A stretch of DNA of 10,113 nucleotides, from positions 1-10,113 of the forward strand of contig WJJW01000507.1 in NCBI GenBank assembly GCA_014729455.1, written 5' to 3'. This DNA is from Candidatus Eiseniibacteriota bacterium (lineage in GTDB: Bacteria > Eisenbacteria > RBG-16-71-46 > CAIMUX01 > VGJL01). Below, piece after piece: positions 1-5,873 of the stretch (positions are counted from its first letter, which is position 1; every line of letters starts with the position of its first letter). Below the pieces are notes generated by a model that saw only the letters and a list, made by a program, of their open reading frames with translations, had not been told where the DNA came from and searched no databases. A program made the position numbers and the translations under genes.

Positions 1-125
1 ACCCGCGCCAGCGCGCGCGGGATGCCGGGCTGCAGCCGGCCGCGCGAGGCCGAGAACGATGCGGCGAACCGGTCGTAAAACTCCCGGTTCAGCTCCACCA
101 GCCTGTGTGCGATTGCCGGTCTCAT
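1..125 (-). CDS. 5' end of a class I SAM-dependent methyltransferase, Trm9/ALKBH8-like (partial)
   Basis: This leftward gene starts at the ATG read from 125 to 123 and runs off the left edge, leaving 41 complete codons. The visible N-terminus contains FYDRFAASFSASRGRLQPG (residues 16-34) followed by a leucine-containing helix. The spacing of Y-D-x-F-A-x-x-F-S-x-S-R, then P and an aliphatic residue, matches the start of Trm9 and the ALKBH8 methyltransferase domain, which methylate the carboxymethyl group of tRNA wobble uridine. The SAM-binding glycine motif lies outside the window, so the methyltransferase call rests on this N-terminal pattern only. The neighbour, head to head across 23 bp, is elp3, which makes the substrate such an enzyme would use; this supports but does not prove the role. 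There is no Shine-Dalgarno; a -10 box TATACT at 140-135 would give a leader of about three bases. Another small-molecule or protein methyltransferase is possible. Confidence 0.6.
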   Translation of the reverse strand, partial: MRPAIAHRLVELNREFYDRFAASFSASRGRLQPGIPRALAR

Positions 126-142
126 CGCCGGCTCAGTATACT
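113..142 (+). promoter_or_regulatory. Promoter of elp3, leaderless; shares a palindromic -10 with the divergent gene
   Basis: A -35 box TTGCCG (113-118, four of six consensus) is followed after 18 bp by TATACT (137-142, five of six). Counting the last base of the -10 as -7 puts +1 at 149, exactly the A of the elp3 ATG, so the transcript would be leaderless. The bases 134-143, CAGTATACTG, form a perfect palindrome, so the opposite strand also reads TATACT at 140-135, which would start transcription near 128, three bases before the divergent ATG. The minus-strand -35 region is not recognisable. This is prediction from sequence only. Confidence 0.5.
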
Positions 143-148
143 GGCCCG

Positions 149-1813
149 ATGGCGGCGACGCGGCAGAGAGCGACCGGGAACCGGCGCACCGGCCGGGACC
201 GGCTCGATCGGACCGACCTGGAGCGGTACGCCGGTCCGGTGGCGGCGATCCTCGCCGAGGCGGACGCGGCCGATCGACTCGATCCCGCGCGCTGGAACCG
301 GATCCTGCGCCGGCATCCGCGCGACGGCGCGTCGGTCTTCAGCAAGAGCCAGGTCGTGCGGGTCTACCGCCATCTCTGCGCGACCGGCCGGATGGAGTTC
401 GACGAACGGCTCCTTCGCAAGATCCGGATGAAGCCGGTGCGGACGATCTCCGGCGTCACGCCGGTGACCGTCCTGACCCGCCCGGCTCCGTGCCCCGGGA
501 AGTGCATCTTCTGTCCGACCGACGTGCGGATGCCGAAGAGCTACCTCCATGACGAGCCGGCGGCGATGCGCGCCGAGCTGCTCGCCTTCGATCCGTTCGC
601 GCAGGTTTCCCGCCGGATCGAGGCGTTCGCGTTCAACGGCCATGCGACCGACAAGATCGAGCTGCTGGTCCTGGGGGGGACCTGGTCGGCGTATCCGCGC
701 GACTACCAGGAACGGTTCCTCTTGCGCTGCTTCGACGCGATGAACGGGACCGCCTCGGCGACGCTCGAGGAGGCGCACGCGCGCAACGAGACCGCACGGC
801 ACCGGAACGTGGGGCTGGTGGTCGAGACACGGCCCGATCACGTCGACCTCGAGGAGGTCCGGCGCCTGCGCCGGCTCGGGGTGACGAAGGTCCAGATGGG
901 GGCGCAGTCGTTGGACGACGAGATCCTGCGGAAGAACGGCCGCGGGCATACGGTCGAGGAGACACGGATCGCGATGACCCGGCTGCGCGCGTTCGGGTTG
1001 AAGCTCGTGCTCCACTGGATGCCGAACCTGCACGGGGCGACGGTCGCCTCGGACCGGGCCGACTTCGAGCGACTGTGGAGCGATCCGGCCCTCCGGCCGG
1101 ACGAGATCAAGATCTACTCCACGGCCTTGCTGGCGAACTCGGATCTCTACCGGCTCTGGGAGCGGGGGGAGTACACCCCTTACGGCGATGAGGAGCTGCT
1201 CGATCTCGTTCTCGACTGCAAGGAACGGGTTCCGGAGTACTGCCGGATCAACCGGCTCTACCGGGACATCCCGAGCACGAACATCATCGCCGGTTGCAAG
1301 ATGTCGAACATGCGCCAGCACCTGCAGGAGCGGATGGCGCGGGAGGGACGGCGCTGCCGCTGTCTGCGCTGCCGCGAAGTCCGCGGGGATGCGGTCGCGG
1401 AGGAGGATCTGCGGCCGGTCGAGCGGCGGTACGCGACCCGCGAGACGGAGGAGCGGTTCCTCTCGTTCGAGACGGCGGGGGACCGCCTGGCCGGCTACCT
1501 GCGGCTGAGCCTGCCCGCGCGGCCGGGCTCGGTGGAGGGGATCGATCTCGGGGTCCCGGAGCTGCGCGACGCCGCGCTGGTCCGGGAGGTCCACGTCTAT
1601 GGCCCGTCGCTGCGTCTGGGCGATGCCGCGCAGGATCGCGCACAGCATCGCGGGCTCGGCACCCGGCTGCTGGAGCGCGCCGAGCGGATCGCGCGGGAGG
1701 CCGGCTACCCGCGGGTCGCCGTCATCGCCTCGGTCGGCACGCGCCCGTACTACGCCGCGCGCGGCTACCGGCGGGAGGGGACGTACATGGTCAGGAGGCC
1801 GCGCGACGACTAG
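149..1813 (+). CDS. elp3: Elp3 family tRNA uridine(34) 5-carboxymethylaminomethyl modification radical SAM/GNAT enzyme
   Basis: Elp3 uses a radical-SAM [4Fe-4S] cluster and acetyl-CoA to build cm5U at wobble position 34 of tRNA. From the ATG at 149 the protein has 554 residues, normal for the family. The radical SAM motif CPGKCIFC gives cluster cysteines 115, 119 and 122, followed by the bacterial/archaeal Elp3 signature VRMPKSYLHDEP. A zinc-type cysteine group lies at 383, 403, 405 and 408. The C-terminal GNAT domain has REVHVYG near 480, the acetyl-CoA loop QHRGLG at about 499-504 and the paired tyrosines 534 and 535 before an RGY motif. An upstream in-frame ATG at 59 would overlap the divergent gene by 67 bp; the start at 149 is preferred because the predicted +1 falls on it, though no Shine-Dalgarno is present. 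The gene overlaps the stop of the next reading frame tail to tail. Confident call. Confidence 0.95.
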   Translation: MAATRQRATGNRRTGRDRLDRTDLERYAGPVAAILAEADAADRLDPARWNRILRRHPRDGASVFSKSQVVRVYRHLCATGRMEFDERLLRKIRMKPVRTISGVTPVTVLTRPAPCPGKCIFCPTDVRMPKSYLHDEPAAMRAELLAFDPFAQVSRRIEAFAFNGHATDKIELLVLGGTWSAYPRDYQERFLLRCFDAMNGTASATLEEAHARNETARHRNVGLVVETRPDHVDLEEVRRLRRLGVTKVQMGAQSLDDEILRKNGRGHTVEETRIAMTRLRAFGLKLVLHWMPNLHGATVASDRADFERLWSDPALRPDEIKIYSTALLANSDLYRLWERGEYTPYGDEELLDLVLDCKERVPEYCRINRLYRDIPSTNIIAGCKMSNMRQHLQERMAREGRRCRCLRCREVRGDAVAEEDLRPVERRYATRETEERFLSFETAGDRLAGYLRLSLPARPGSVEGIDLGVPELRDAALVREVHVYGPSLRLGDAAQDRAQHRGLGTRLLERAERIAREAGYPRVAVIASVGTRPYYAARGYRREGTYMVRRPRDD

Positions 1814-2480
1814 ACGCGCTGCCTCTTCCGGAGTTCGTCGCAGAGCCGGCGCCGGGGTACGATCTCGATTCCATCCTCCGTCTTGCGCCGCCGTTCCTGT
1901 CGACACGCGATGATGAAACGTTTCACCGCATGCTCTTCCCTCGGCGTCTCAACCCCCTGAGGTCGAGCTGGCGAGCTCGACGAGGACTTGAACTCGGGCG
2001 CACGGTCCAGATCGCCGACGATGAGGTCGACTTCGTAGCCGGTGGTGGTGCGCCGGAAGCTCAGGTCGTGATCGGTCCGATGGTCGGCGAGGAAGGCGCG
2101 GACCTCGTTCGACAGGAGGTGCTCGAACGCCCGTCCGAACAGGTCGGAGCCCTCCGTGATGTGCCGGGACTCGGGATCGAGGTCGTTTGCGATCCCGCCA
2201 TCGAATAGGGAGAACTTGGCGGTCTCGACGAGGCGTCGCTTCCTGCTTCTTCGCCAGGGCTCCAGGGTGAATCCCAAGCGGATCTCCTCGAGGATCTGAT
2301 CGTCGTTGCGCACCGTGTTCGCGGAGACTCCCCCGTTTCCCGCGCGATGCTCGCGTCGTTGAGTTGACGACCGTGAGTGAGGGGCGCGACGGGGAGGAAT
2401 CATGAGAATGCAGGAACGTTCCGCGTCGCGGACTCATCGATGATCTCTTCTTTGGTGTAGGTGTTGACGTACGCCCGGAG
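1810..2480 (-). pseudogene. Decayed 3' remnant of an AAA ATPase with DUF4143 domain
   Basis: The minus strand encodes a recognisable C-terminal half of an AAA+/DUF4143 ATPase, but in several frames. From about 2477 one frame reads AYVNTYTKEEIIDESATRN and then LNDASIARETG, interrupted by an in-frame TGA at 2402-2400. At a run of five G (2334-2330) it shifts to the frame with VSANTVRN, LGFTLEPWRRSRKRRLVE, FEHLLSNEVRAFL and RTTTGYEVDLIVGD. Near 1980 the homology moves to the frame reading RQLDLRGL and near 1947 returns to REEHAVKRFIIACRQ and TEDGIEIVPRR, ending at a stop in 1812-1810. DUF4143 belongs to the PD-(D/E)XK nuclease-like fold; the E-V-D and E-F-K-S remnants are visible. The N-terminal AAA domain with its Walker motifs is absent upstream, so this is a 5'-truncated, non-functional relic. 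Assembly errors could explain one frameshift but hardly all lesions. Its stop shares the CTAG at 1810-1813 with the elp3 stop. Confidence 0.8.
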
Positions 2481-2728
2481 CGGCGGAGCCGGTCACGGAA
2501 TTCTCGATCCATGTTCACTCTAGATTGCGCTTGTGGATCCCTTGGTCGCCCCGCATCGTTGCGGGCTTTCATGGAATTCCTCGACTCATGCAATGAGCCT
2601 CCACCGCCCCTCGTTTCCGGGTGTCCCGCACCGCGCTCCGGCGACCGGCAGGGAGGAGGACCGGATCCGCAACTCCTTTGGCCGGGGCGGTTAGCGAGCT
2701 CGGGAATCGACCTCCGCGTCCGTTTCCG
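2481..2728. other. Intergenic stretch without a recognisable gene
   Basis: About 250 bases lie between the last recognisable piece of the DUF4143 relic and the efp promoter. No frame on either strand gives a recognisable protein, including the AAA domain expected upstream of the relic. A small hairpin, CCCGCA with loop TCGT and TGCGGG, sits at 2550-2565 and is followed on the plus strand by CTTTC. It looks like a weak terminator, but no rightward gene precedes it. It may be a leftover of the decayed region. Confidence 0.5.
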
Positions 2729-2757
2729 TTGACGAACCAACGCTCGATCGGGATAAT
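2729..2757 (+). promoter_or_regulatory. Sigma-70 type promoter of efp
   Basis: TTGACG (2729-2734, five of six consensus) and GATAAT (2752-2757, five of six) are separated by exactly 17 bp. This is the best promoter match in the window. The predicted transcription start near 2764 leaves a 59-base leader before the efp start. Confidence 0.75.
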
Positions 2758-2770
2758 CCGTCTCTTGTGG

Positions 2771-2789
2771 CCCGGCGCCGAACGTCGGG
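2771..2789 (+). other. Hairpin in the efp leader
   Basis: CCCGGCG (2771-2777) can pair with CGTCGGG (2783-2789) through seven base pairs including one G-U, closing a five-base loop. It starts a few bases after the predicted transcript start and ends well before the Shine-Dalgarno at 2813-2819. It may stabilise the 5' end of the mRNA; no known riboswitch is recognised. Confidence 0.35.
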
Positions 2790-2822
2790 ACGACCCCCCA
2801 TCAAGAACCGACGGAGGAGCGC

Positions 2823-3383
2823 GTGGCGACGACGGCAGATTTTCGCAACGGGATGGTGATCCGGCACAAGGGTGGCCTCTACCGGATCGTCGACTTTCAG
2901 CACGTCAAGCCGGGCAAGGGGGGCGCGTTCGTGCGGTCGAAGCTGAAGAGCCTCACGACCGGCAAGGTGATCGACGAGACCTGGAACGCCGGATCGAGCG
3001 TCGAGCGGGTGAAGGTCTTCAAGAAGCCGATCCAGTTCCTCTACGCCGGCGGGGACGACTACCACTTCATGGACAACGAGAGCTACGACCAGCTCACGGT
3101 CCCGAAGGAGGTGCTCGAACCGTACCTGCCGTTCCTGCTCGAAGGGATGACGATGGATCTCAGCGTCGACGAGCAGGGGAACATCATCGACGTCGACTTC
3201 CCGCTGAAGGTGACCCTGGAGGTGACCGAGGCGTTCGATGCCGCGCGCGGGGACACCGCCGGGGCGATCACCAAGGAGGTCACCGTCGAGACCGGCGCGA
3301 CGATCCGCGTGCCGCCGTTCATCAAGCAGGGGGAGAAGATCGTCGTCGACACGACGACGGGGCAGTACCTGGAGCGCGCGTAG
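2823..3383 (+). CDS. efp: Elongation factor P
   Basis: EF-P binds the ribosome between the P and E sites and rescues it when stalled on proline runs. The 186-residue product has the normal length and the three beta-barrel domains. The N-terminal KOW-like domain carries the loop KPGKGGAF (residues 29-36), whose tip lysine K32 corresponds to E. coli K34, the residue modified by EpmA/EpmB in many bacteria; the modification enzymes are not in this window. The middle domain includes YAGGDDYHFMDNESYDQ, and the C-terminal domain reads GATIRVPPFIKQGEKIVVDT (about 157-176), a family signature. The GTG start at 2823 is set by the Shine-Dalgarno GGAGGAG at 2813-2819 and by the conserved N-terminus. It is a single gene with its own promoter and converges on hisS. 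Confident call. Confidence 0.97.
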   Translation: MATTADFRNGMVIRHKGGLYRIVDFQHVKPGKGGAFVRSKLKSLTTGKVIDETWNAGSSVERVKVFKKPIQFLYAGGDDYHFMDNESYDQLTVPKEVLEPYLPFLLEGMTMDLSVDEQGNIIDVDFPLKVTLEVTEAFDAARGDTAGAITKEVTVETGATIRVPPFIKQGEKIVVDTTTGQYLERA

Positions 3384-3392
3384 CGGTCGCGC

Positions 3393-3409
3393 AGCCGGCG
3401 GCGCCGGCT
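3393..3409. terminator. GC-rich hairpin between convergent efp and hisS
   Basis: AGCCGGC (3393-3399), a three-base loop GGC and GCCGGCT (3403-3409) form a perfect seven-pair stem in the 24-bp gap between the two convergent genes; the 3' arm enters the hisS stop codon (3410-3408). Neither strand has a T-run behind it, so it is not a canonical intrinsic terminator. Its position suggests a role in stopping or stabilising both transcripts. Confidence 0.4.
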
Positions 3410-4670
3410 ACCCCTTCACCCGATCGATCGCCTCTTCCGGACGCAGGGTCTCCTGCTCTCCGCTCGCCATGCTCTTCAGGGCGAGCCTCCCCGCCGCCTC
3501 CTCGTCGGGGCCGACCACGACCGCGAAGGGGATCCCCTGCTGGTCGGCGTACCGGAACTGCTTCCCCATCTTCGCCGGAGTCGGATACACCTCCGTCTCG
3601 ATCCCCGCGCGGCGGAAGACCGACGCGATCCGGATCGCGGGGAGGAACATCTCGGCGGAGAATTGGGTGACGAGCACGCGCGTCGGGGCGGGCCGGATCT
3701 CCGGCATCTTCCCGTACTTCTTCAGGACCAGGGAGACGACGACGTCCCCCATCGCGAAGCCGACTCCCGGAACCGGATCGCCGCCGACCTCGGCGACCAG
3801 ATCGTCGTACCTCCCGCCTCCGAGAATCGCGCGGAACTCGCCGTCGCGGTCCCGCGCCTCGAAGACGGTCCCGGTGTAATAATCGAGCCCGCGGATCACC
3901 GACGGCTCGAACTCGACCAGATCCCGCGCGCCGTAGGCTTCCAAAGCCTCGAAGAGGCGGACCAGACCCTCCGACTCGCGCCAGAGGTCGCGATTCTCGA
4001 GGAGAGCGGCGAGGGCGTCGACCTGTGAGGCGACGAAGCCGAGGGATCCCGCGTACTCCCGCCACTCCTGCGCCGAGAGCTTCTCGCGCTTGTCGATCAG
4101 CTTGAACGCGGAGCCCTTCGCCTCGCCGGCGATCCCGGCTTCGGCCAGGGCCGATTCCATCAATGCGCGATCGTTGACCTGCACCACGACCGAACCGTCG
4201 TCGAGGCCGGTCTCGCGGAAGAACTCGGCGGCGATCGCGACCAGCTCGGCGTCGGCTTCGGCGCCGAGGACCCCCAGCAGGTCGATGTTCCACTGGAGGA
4301 ACTCGCGGGTCCGGCCCTTCTGAGGCCGCTCGTAACGCCAGAAGGACCCGAACGACCACCACCGGACCGGGCTGGGAAGCCGTCCCTGCCGCTGGGCGAT
4401 CATCCGGGCGAGGGTCGGGGTCAGCTCGGGGCGCATCGCCAGCGCGTCCCCGCCGCGGTCGGTCAGGACGAACGCCTGCTCCTTGACCAGCTCGTCGCCG
4501 CTCTTGGCGGCGTAGAGCGCGATCGGCTCGAGGGCGGGCCCCTCGTACTCCTGGTAGCCGAAGCGCCGGCCGACCGCGCGGATCCGCTCGTAGAGCCAGG
4601 TCCGCTGGGCCATCGATTCGGGGTAGAAGTCCCGGGTCCCCTTGACCGGGTTGATCAGATTGCGCTTCAT
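3408..4670 (-). CDS. hisS: Histidine-tRNA ligase (HisRS)
   Basis: HisRS, a class II aminoacyl-tRNA synthetase, charges tRNA-His. The ATG at 4670 begins MKRNLINPVKGTRDFYPE, the normal N-terminus, and has AGGAGG at 4680-4675 four bases upstream; an in-frame extension up to 4781 is rejected because it reads low-complexity sequence through the terminator of the next gene. The 420-residue product has usual length. Motif 2 is FGSFWRYERPQKGRTREF (107-124), the histidine-specific segment is RGLDYYTG (260-267) and a GGGRYDDL box lies at 284-291. The anticodon-binding domain covers about 328-420. Motif 3 reads GVGFAMGDVVVSLVL (302-316): the arginine expected after the glycine in GLER-type enzymes is not there. 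I believe this is a known HisRS subgroup feature rather than damage, since all else is intact. No convincing promoter was found in front of it. Confidence 0.96.
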   Translation of the reverse strand: MKRNLINPVKGTRDFYPESMAQRTWLYERIRAVGRRFGYQEYEGPALEPIALYAAKSGDELVKEQAFVLTDRGGDALAMRPELTPTLARMIAQRQGRLPSPVRWWSFGSFWRYERPQKGRTREFLQWNIDLLGVLGAEADAELVAIAAEFFRETGLDDGSVVVQVNDRALMESALAEAGIAGEAKGSAFKLIDKREKLSAQEWREYAGSLGFVASQVDALAALLENRDLWRESEGLVRLFEALEAYGARDLVEFEPSVIRGLDYYTGTVFEARDRDGEFRAILGGGRYDDLVAEVGGDPVPGVGFAMGDVVVSLVLKKYGKMPEIRPAPTRVLVTQFSAEMFLPAIRIASVFRRAGIETEVYPTPAKMGKQFRYADQQGIPFAVVVGPDEEAAGRLALKSMASGEQETLRPEEAIDRVKG

Positions 4671-4758
4671 CGGTCCTCCTGGATCGAGCGTAGGGATGAT
4701 GATGCCACAGCGGCGCGGGCGCAGGCCAGGGGGAGGAGGGCGAGCGGGGAAATGCGAA

Positions 4759-4786
4759 GAGCGGTGTCCCCGGAGGGGCACCGCTC
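4759..4786 (-). terminator. Rho-independent-like terminator of the secreted protein gene
   Basis: GAGCGGTG (4759-4766) pairs perfectly with CACCGCTC (4779-4786), and the stem continues past one bulged T with CCCC/GGGG around a GGA loop. In the leftward direction the hairpin is 25 bases after the stop codon at 4814-4812 and is followed by TTCGCATTT, an imperfect T-rich tract. It is the most stable hairpin in the window and separates this gene from hisS. Confidence 0.65.
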
Positions 4787-4811
4787 CCGCATCAGATCGA
4801 TGTCCGAGCGA

Positions 4812-5510
4812 TTACCGGAACAGGCTCTTCACCTTGCCCCAGCTGGACTCCTGCGCGGCGACGGCTTCGCCGTCGAGGCAGTAGGCCATGTCGATGTCAT
4901 AGCCGAAGTAGTTGACGAGCGACGTCCACCGGGGGTAGCCCCAGTTGTCGCCGGCCCAGTAGGCGCTTCCGCACCCGTAGTACGTGTACTCGTCGGTGAG
5001 GCAGAGCCCCGTGTACGGAGGGTTCTGGCCCCAGTCGATCTCGGAGAGGCCACCGATCGACATGTTCTCGGTGATCGTGACCGCCTCCGGCAGAGGAACC
5101 ACGCACTCCTTCACGTACCAGCTGCCCTGGTAGACGAAGGTGGCCTGGATGTTCGCCCAATCGACCGTGTAGCTGAGCGCGGGGTCCATGGCCGGCGGGC
5201 AGGTGCCGTCATAGAAGTTGACGGTGAAGGCCAGCGGGTCCTGCCAGTTGCCGGCCCACTGAGCCACGTAGAAGGTGACCATCGTGATGTCGTTGCCGAC
5301 GAGATCGTTCGGGATGTCGTCCGCCAGTTCCGAGACGAATCCGCTGGACGCGTTGGTCGCGTTCCAGCCGGCCTGCGGAGCCTGGCAGTAGAACGCCTCC
5401 CGATCCTGCGGGAGATTCGTCGGGCCATCCGCGCTGATGCTCGCCGAGTCCTCGGCCATGGCGGGAGCCACGATGAACCCGAGAGCGAGAAGAACGATAG
5501 CGAGTCTCAT
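4812..5510 (-). CDS. Secreted six-cysteine protein of unknown function
   Basis: The 232-residue product begins with a clear Sec signal peptide, MRLAIVLLALGFIVAPAMA, with predicted cleavage after AMA at residue 19. The mature part is rich in aromatic residues, Asp, Asn and Gly, contains six cysteines (an even number, compatible with three disulfides) and has alternating patterns such as ITMVTFYVAQW and FTVNFYDG typical of a beta-sandwich. No catalytic motif or known family was recognised. It ends SSWGKVKSLFR, a basic tail set off from the acidic body. The start is fixed by GGAGG eight bases before the ATG at 5510 and by the signal peptide. A terminator hairpin follows at 4759-4786. The product is probably periplasmic or extracellular. 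The coding call is firm; the function is unknown. Confidence 0.85.
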   Translation of the reverse strand: MRLAIVLLALGFIVAPAMAEDSASISADGPTNLPQDREAFYCQAPQAGWNATNASSGFVSELADDIPNDLVGNDITMVTFYVAQWAGNWQDPLAFTVNFYDGTCPPAMDPALSYTVDWANIQATFVYQGSWYVKECVVPLPEAVTITENMSIGGLSEIDWGQNPPYTGLCLTDEYTYYGCGSAYWAGDNWGYPRWTSLVNYFGYDIDMAYCLDGEAVAAQESSWGKVKSLFR

Positions 5511-5873
5511 GTGTTACGCCTCCAAGTGTGTCGAACACTCGTGGTGTGGGTTTCGACCTTCTCCGGGAACCGACACGGAAGGTGGATCCATCCTTCACGC
5601 GCCTCGGTCCAGCTCGACTCGAACCCGTCTCGCCCAGAGCTGGTGCGGACGACACGAAGCTCTCGCCTTCCCTTCGAAAGCCGGCCGCCTCCGGCAGAGC
5701 AGTCCCCCGCCGGAGTTCTCGCGGGCCCCACTCGGGACCCTCTGAAAAGGCGTGTACATTTAAGCATGGCGGTCACGACGAGTCAATCGGGAAGTGGGCG
5801 AACCTGTGGGAAGCAGGCGATTTAGAGAGGTGTTTGTACGTTACAGTGAAAATTTTTCGGTAAGTCGCAGGGT
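5511..5873. other. 363-bp gap: probable long leader of the secreted protein gene
   Basis: No protein in this stretch looks real. Two hairpins are visible: CTCCGGC/GCCGGAG (5689-5695 with 5709-5715, 13-base loop) and GGGCCCC/GGGACCC (5723-5729 with 5734-5740, one C-A mismatch). The segment 5821-5860 is notably AT-rich compared with its surroundings and includes GAAAATTTTTC at 5848-5858. If the promoter at 5786-5758 is real, the leader of the secreted gene is about 240 bases. No known riboswitch class was recognised. Confidence 0.4.
5758..5786 (-). promoter_or_regulatory. Possible promoter for the secreted protein gene
   Basis: On the minus strand TTGACT (5786-5781, five of six consensus) and TTAAAT (5763-5758, four of six) are separated by 17 bp, with an AT-rich segment (5860-5821) further upstream. 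The predicted start near 5751 leaves a leader of about 240 bases before the ATG at 5510. It lies just downstream of the WD40 gene, which supports separate transcription. Confidence 0.4.

Noticed and set aside
59..148. In-frame N-terminal extension of elp3 from an ATG at 59
   Set aside because: It overlaps the divergent methyltransferase gene by 67 bp, is unlike Elp3 N-termini, and the predicted promoter lies inside it.
122..1906. 594-codon open frame on the minus strand opposite elp3
   Set aside because: It is antisense to a strongly supported gene and its product is an Arg/Pro/Leu-rich sequence with no recognisable domain; long antisense frames are common in GC-rich genes.
1294..2208. Plus-strand open frame across the end of elp3 and the DUF4143 relic
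   Set aside because: The first half is a shifted frame of elp3 and the second half is antisense to recognisable DUF4143 segments; no start signal.
2550..2570. Hairpin CCCGCA-TCGT-TGCGGG followed by CTTTC as a terminator
   Set aside because: No rightward gene precedes it and the T-tract is only three bases, so no functional call is made.
5616..5626. tRNA T-arm-like GGGTTCGAGTC on the minus strand
   Set aside because: The flanking bases do not form a T-stem, and no acceptor or anticodon arm is present.
5507..5776. 89-codon minus-strand frame upstream of the secreted protein gene
   Set aside because: The product is basic low-complexity sequence with no motif, no Shine-Dalgarno supports its start, and it overlaps the start of the real gene.
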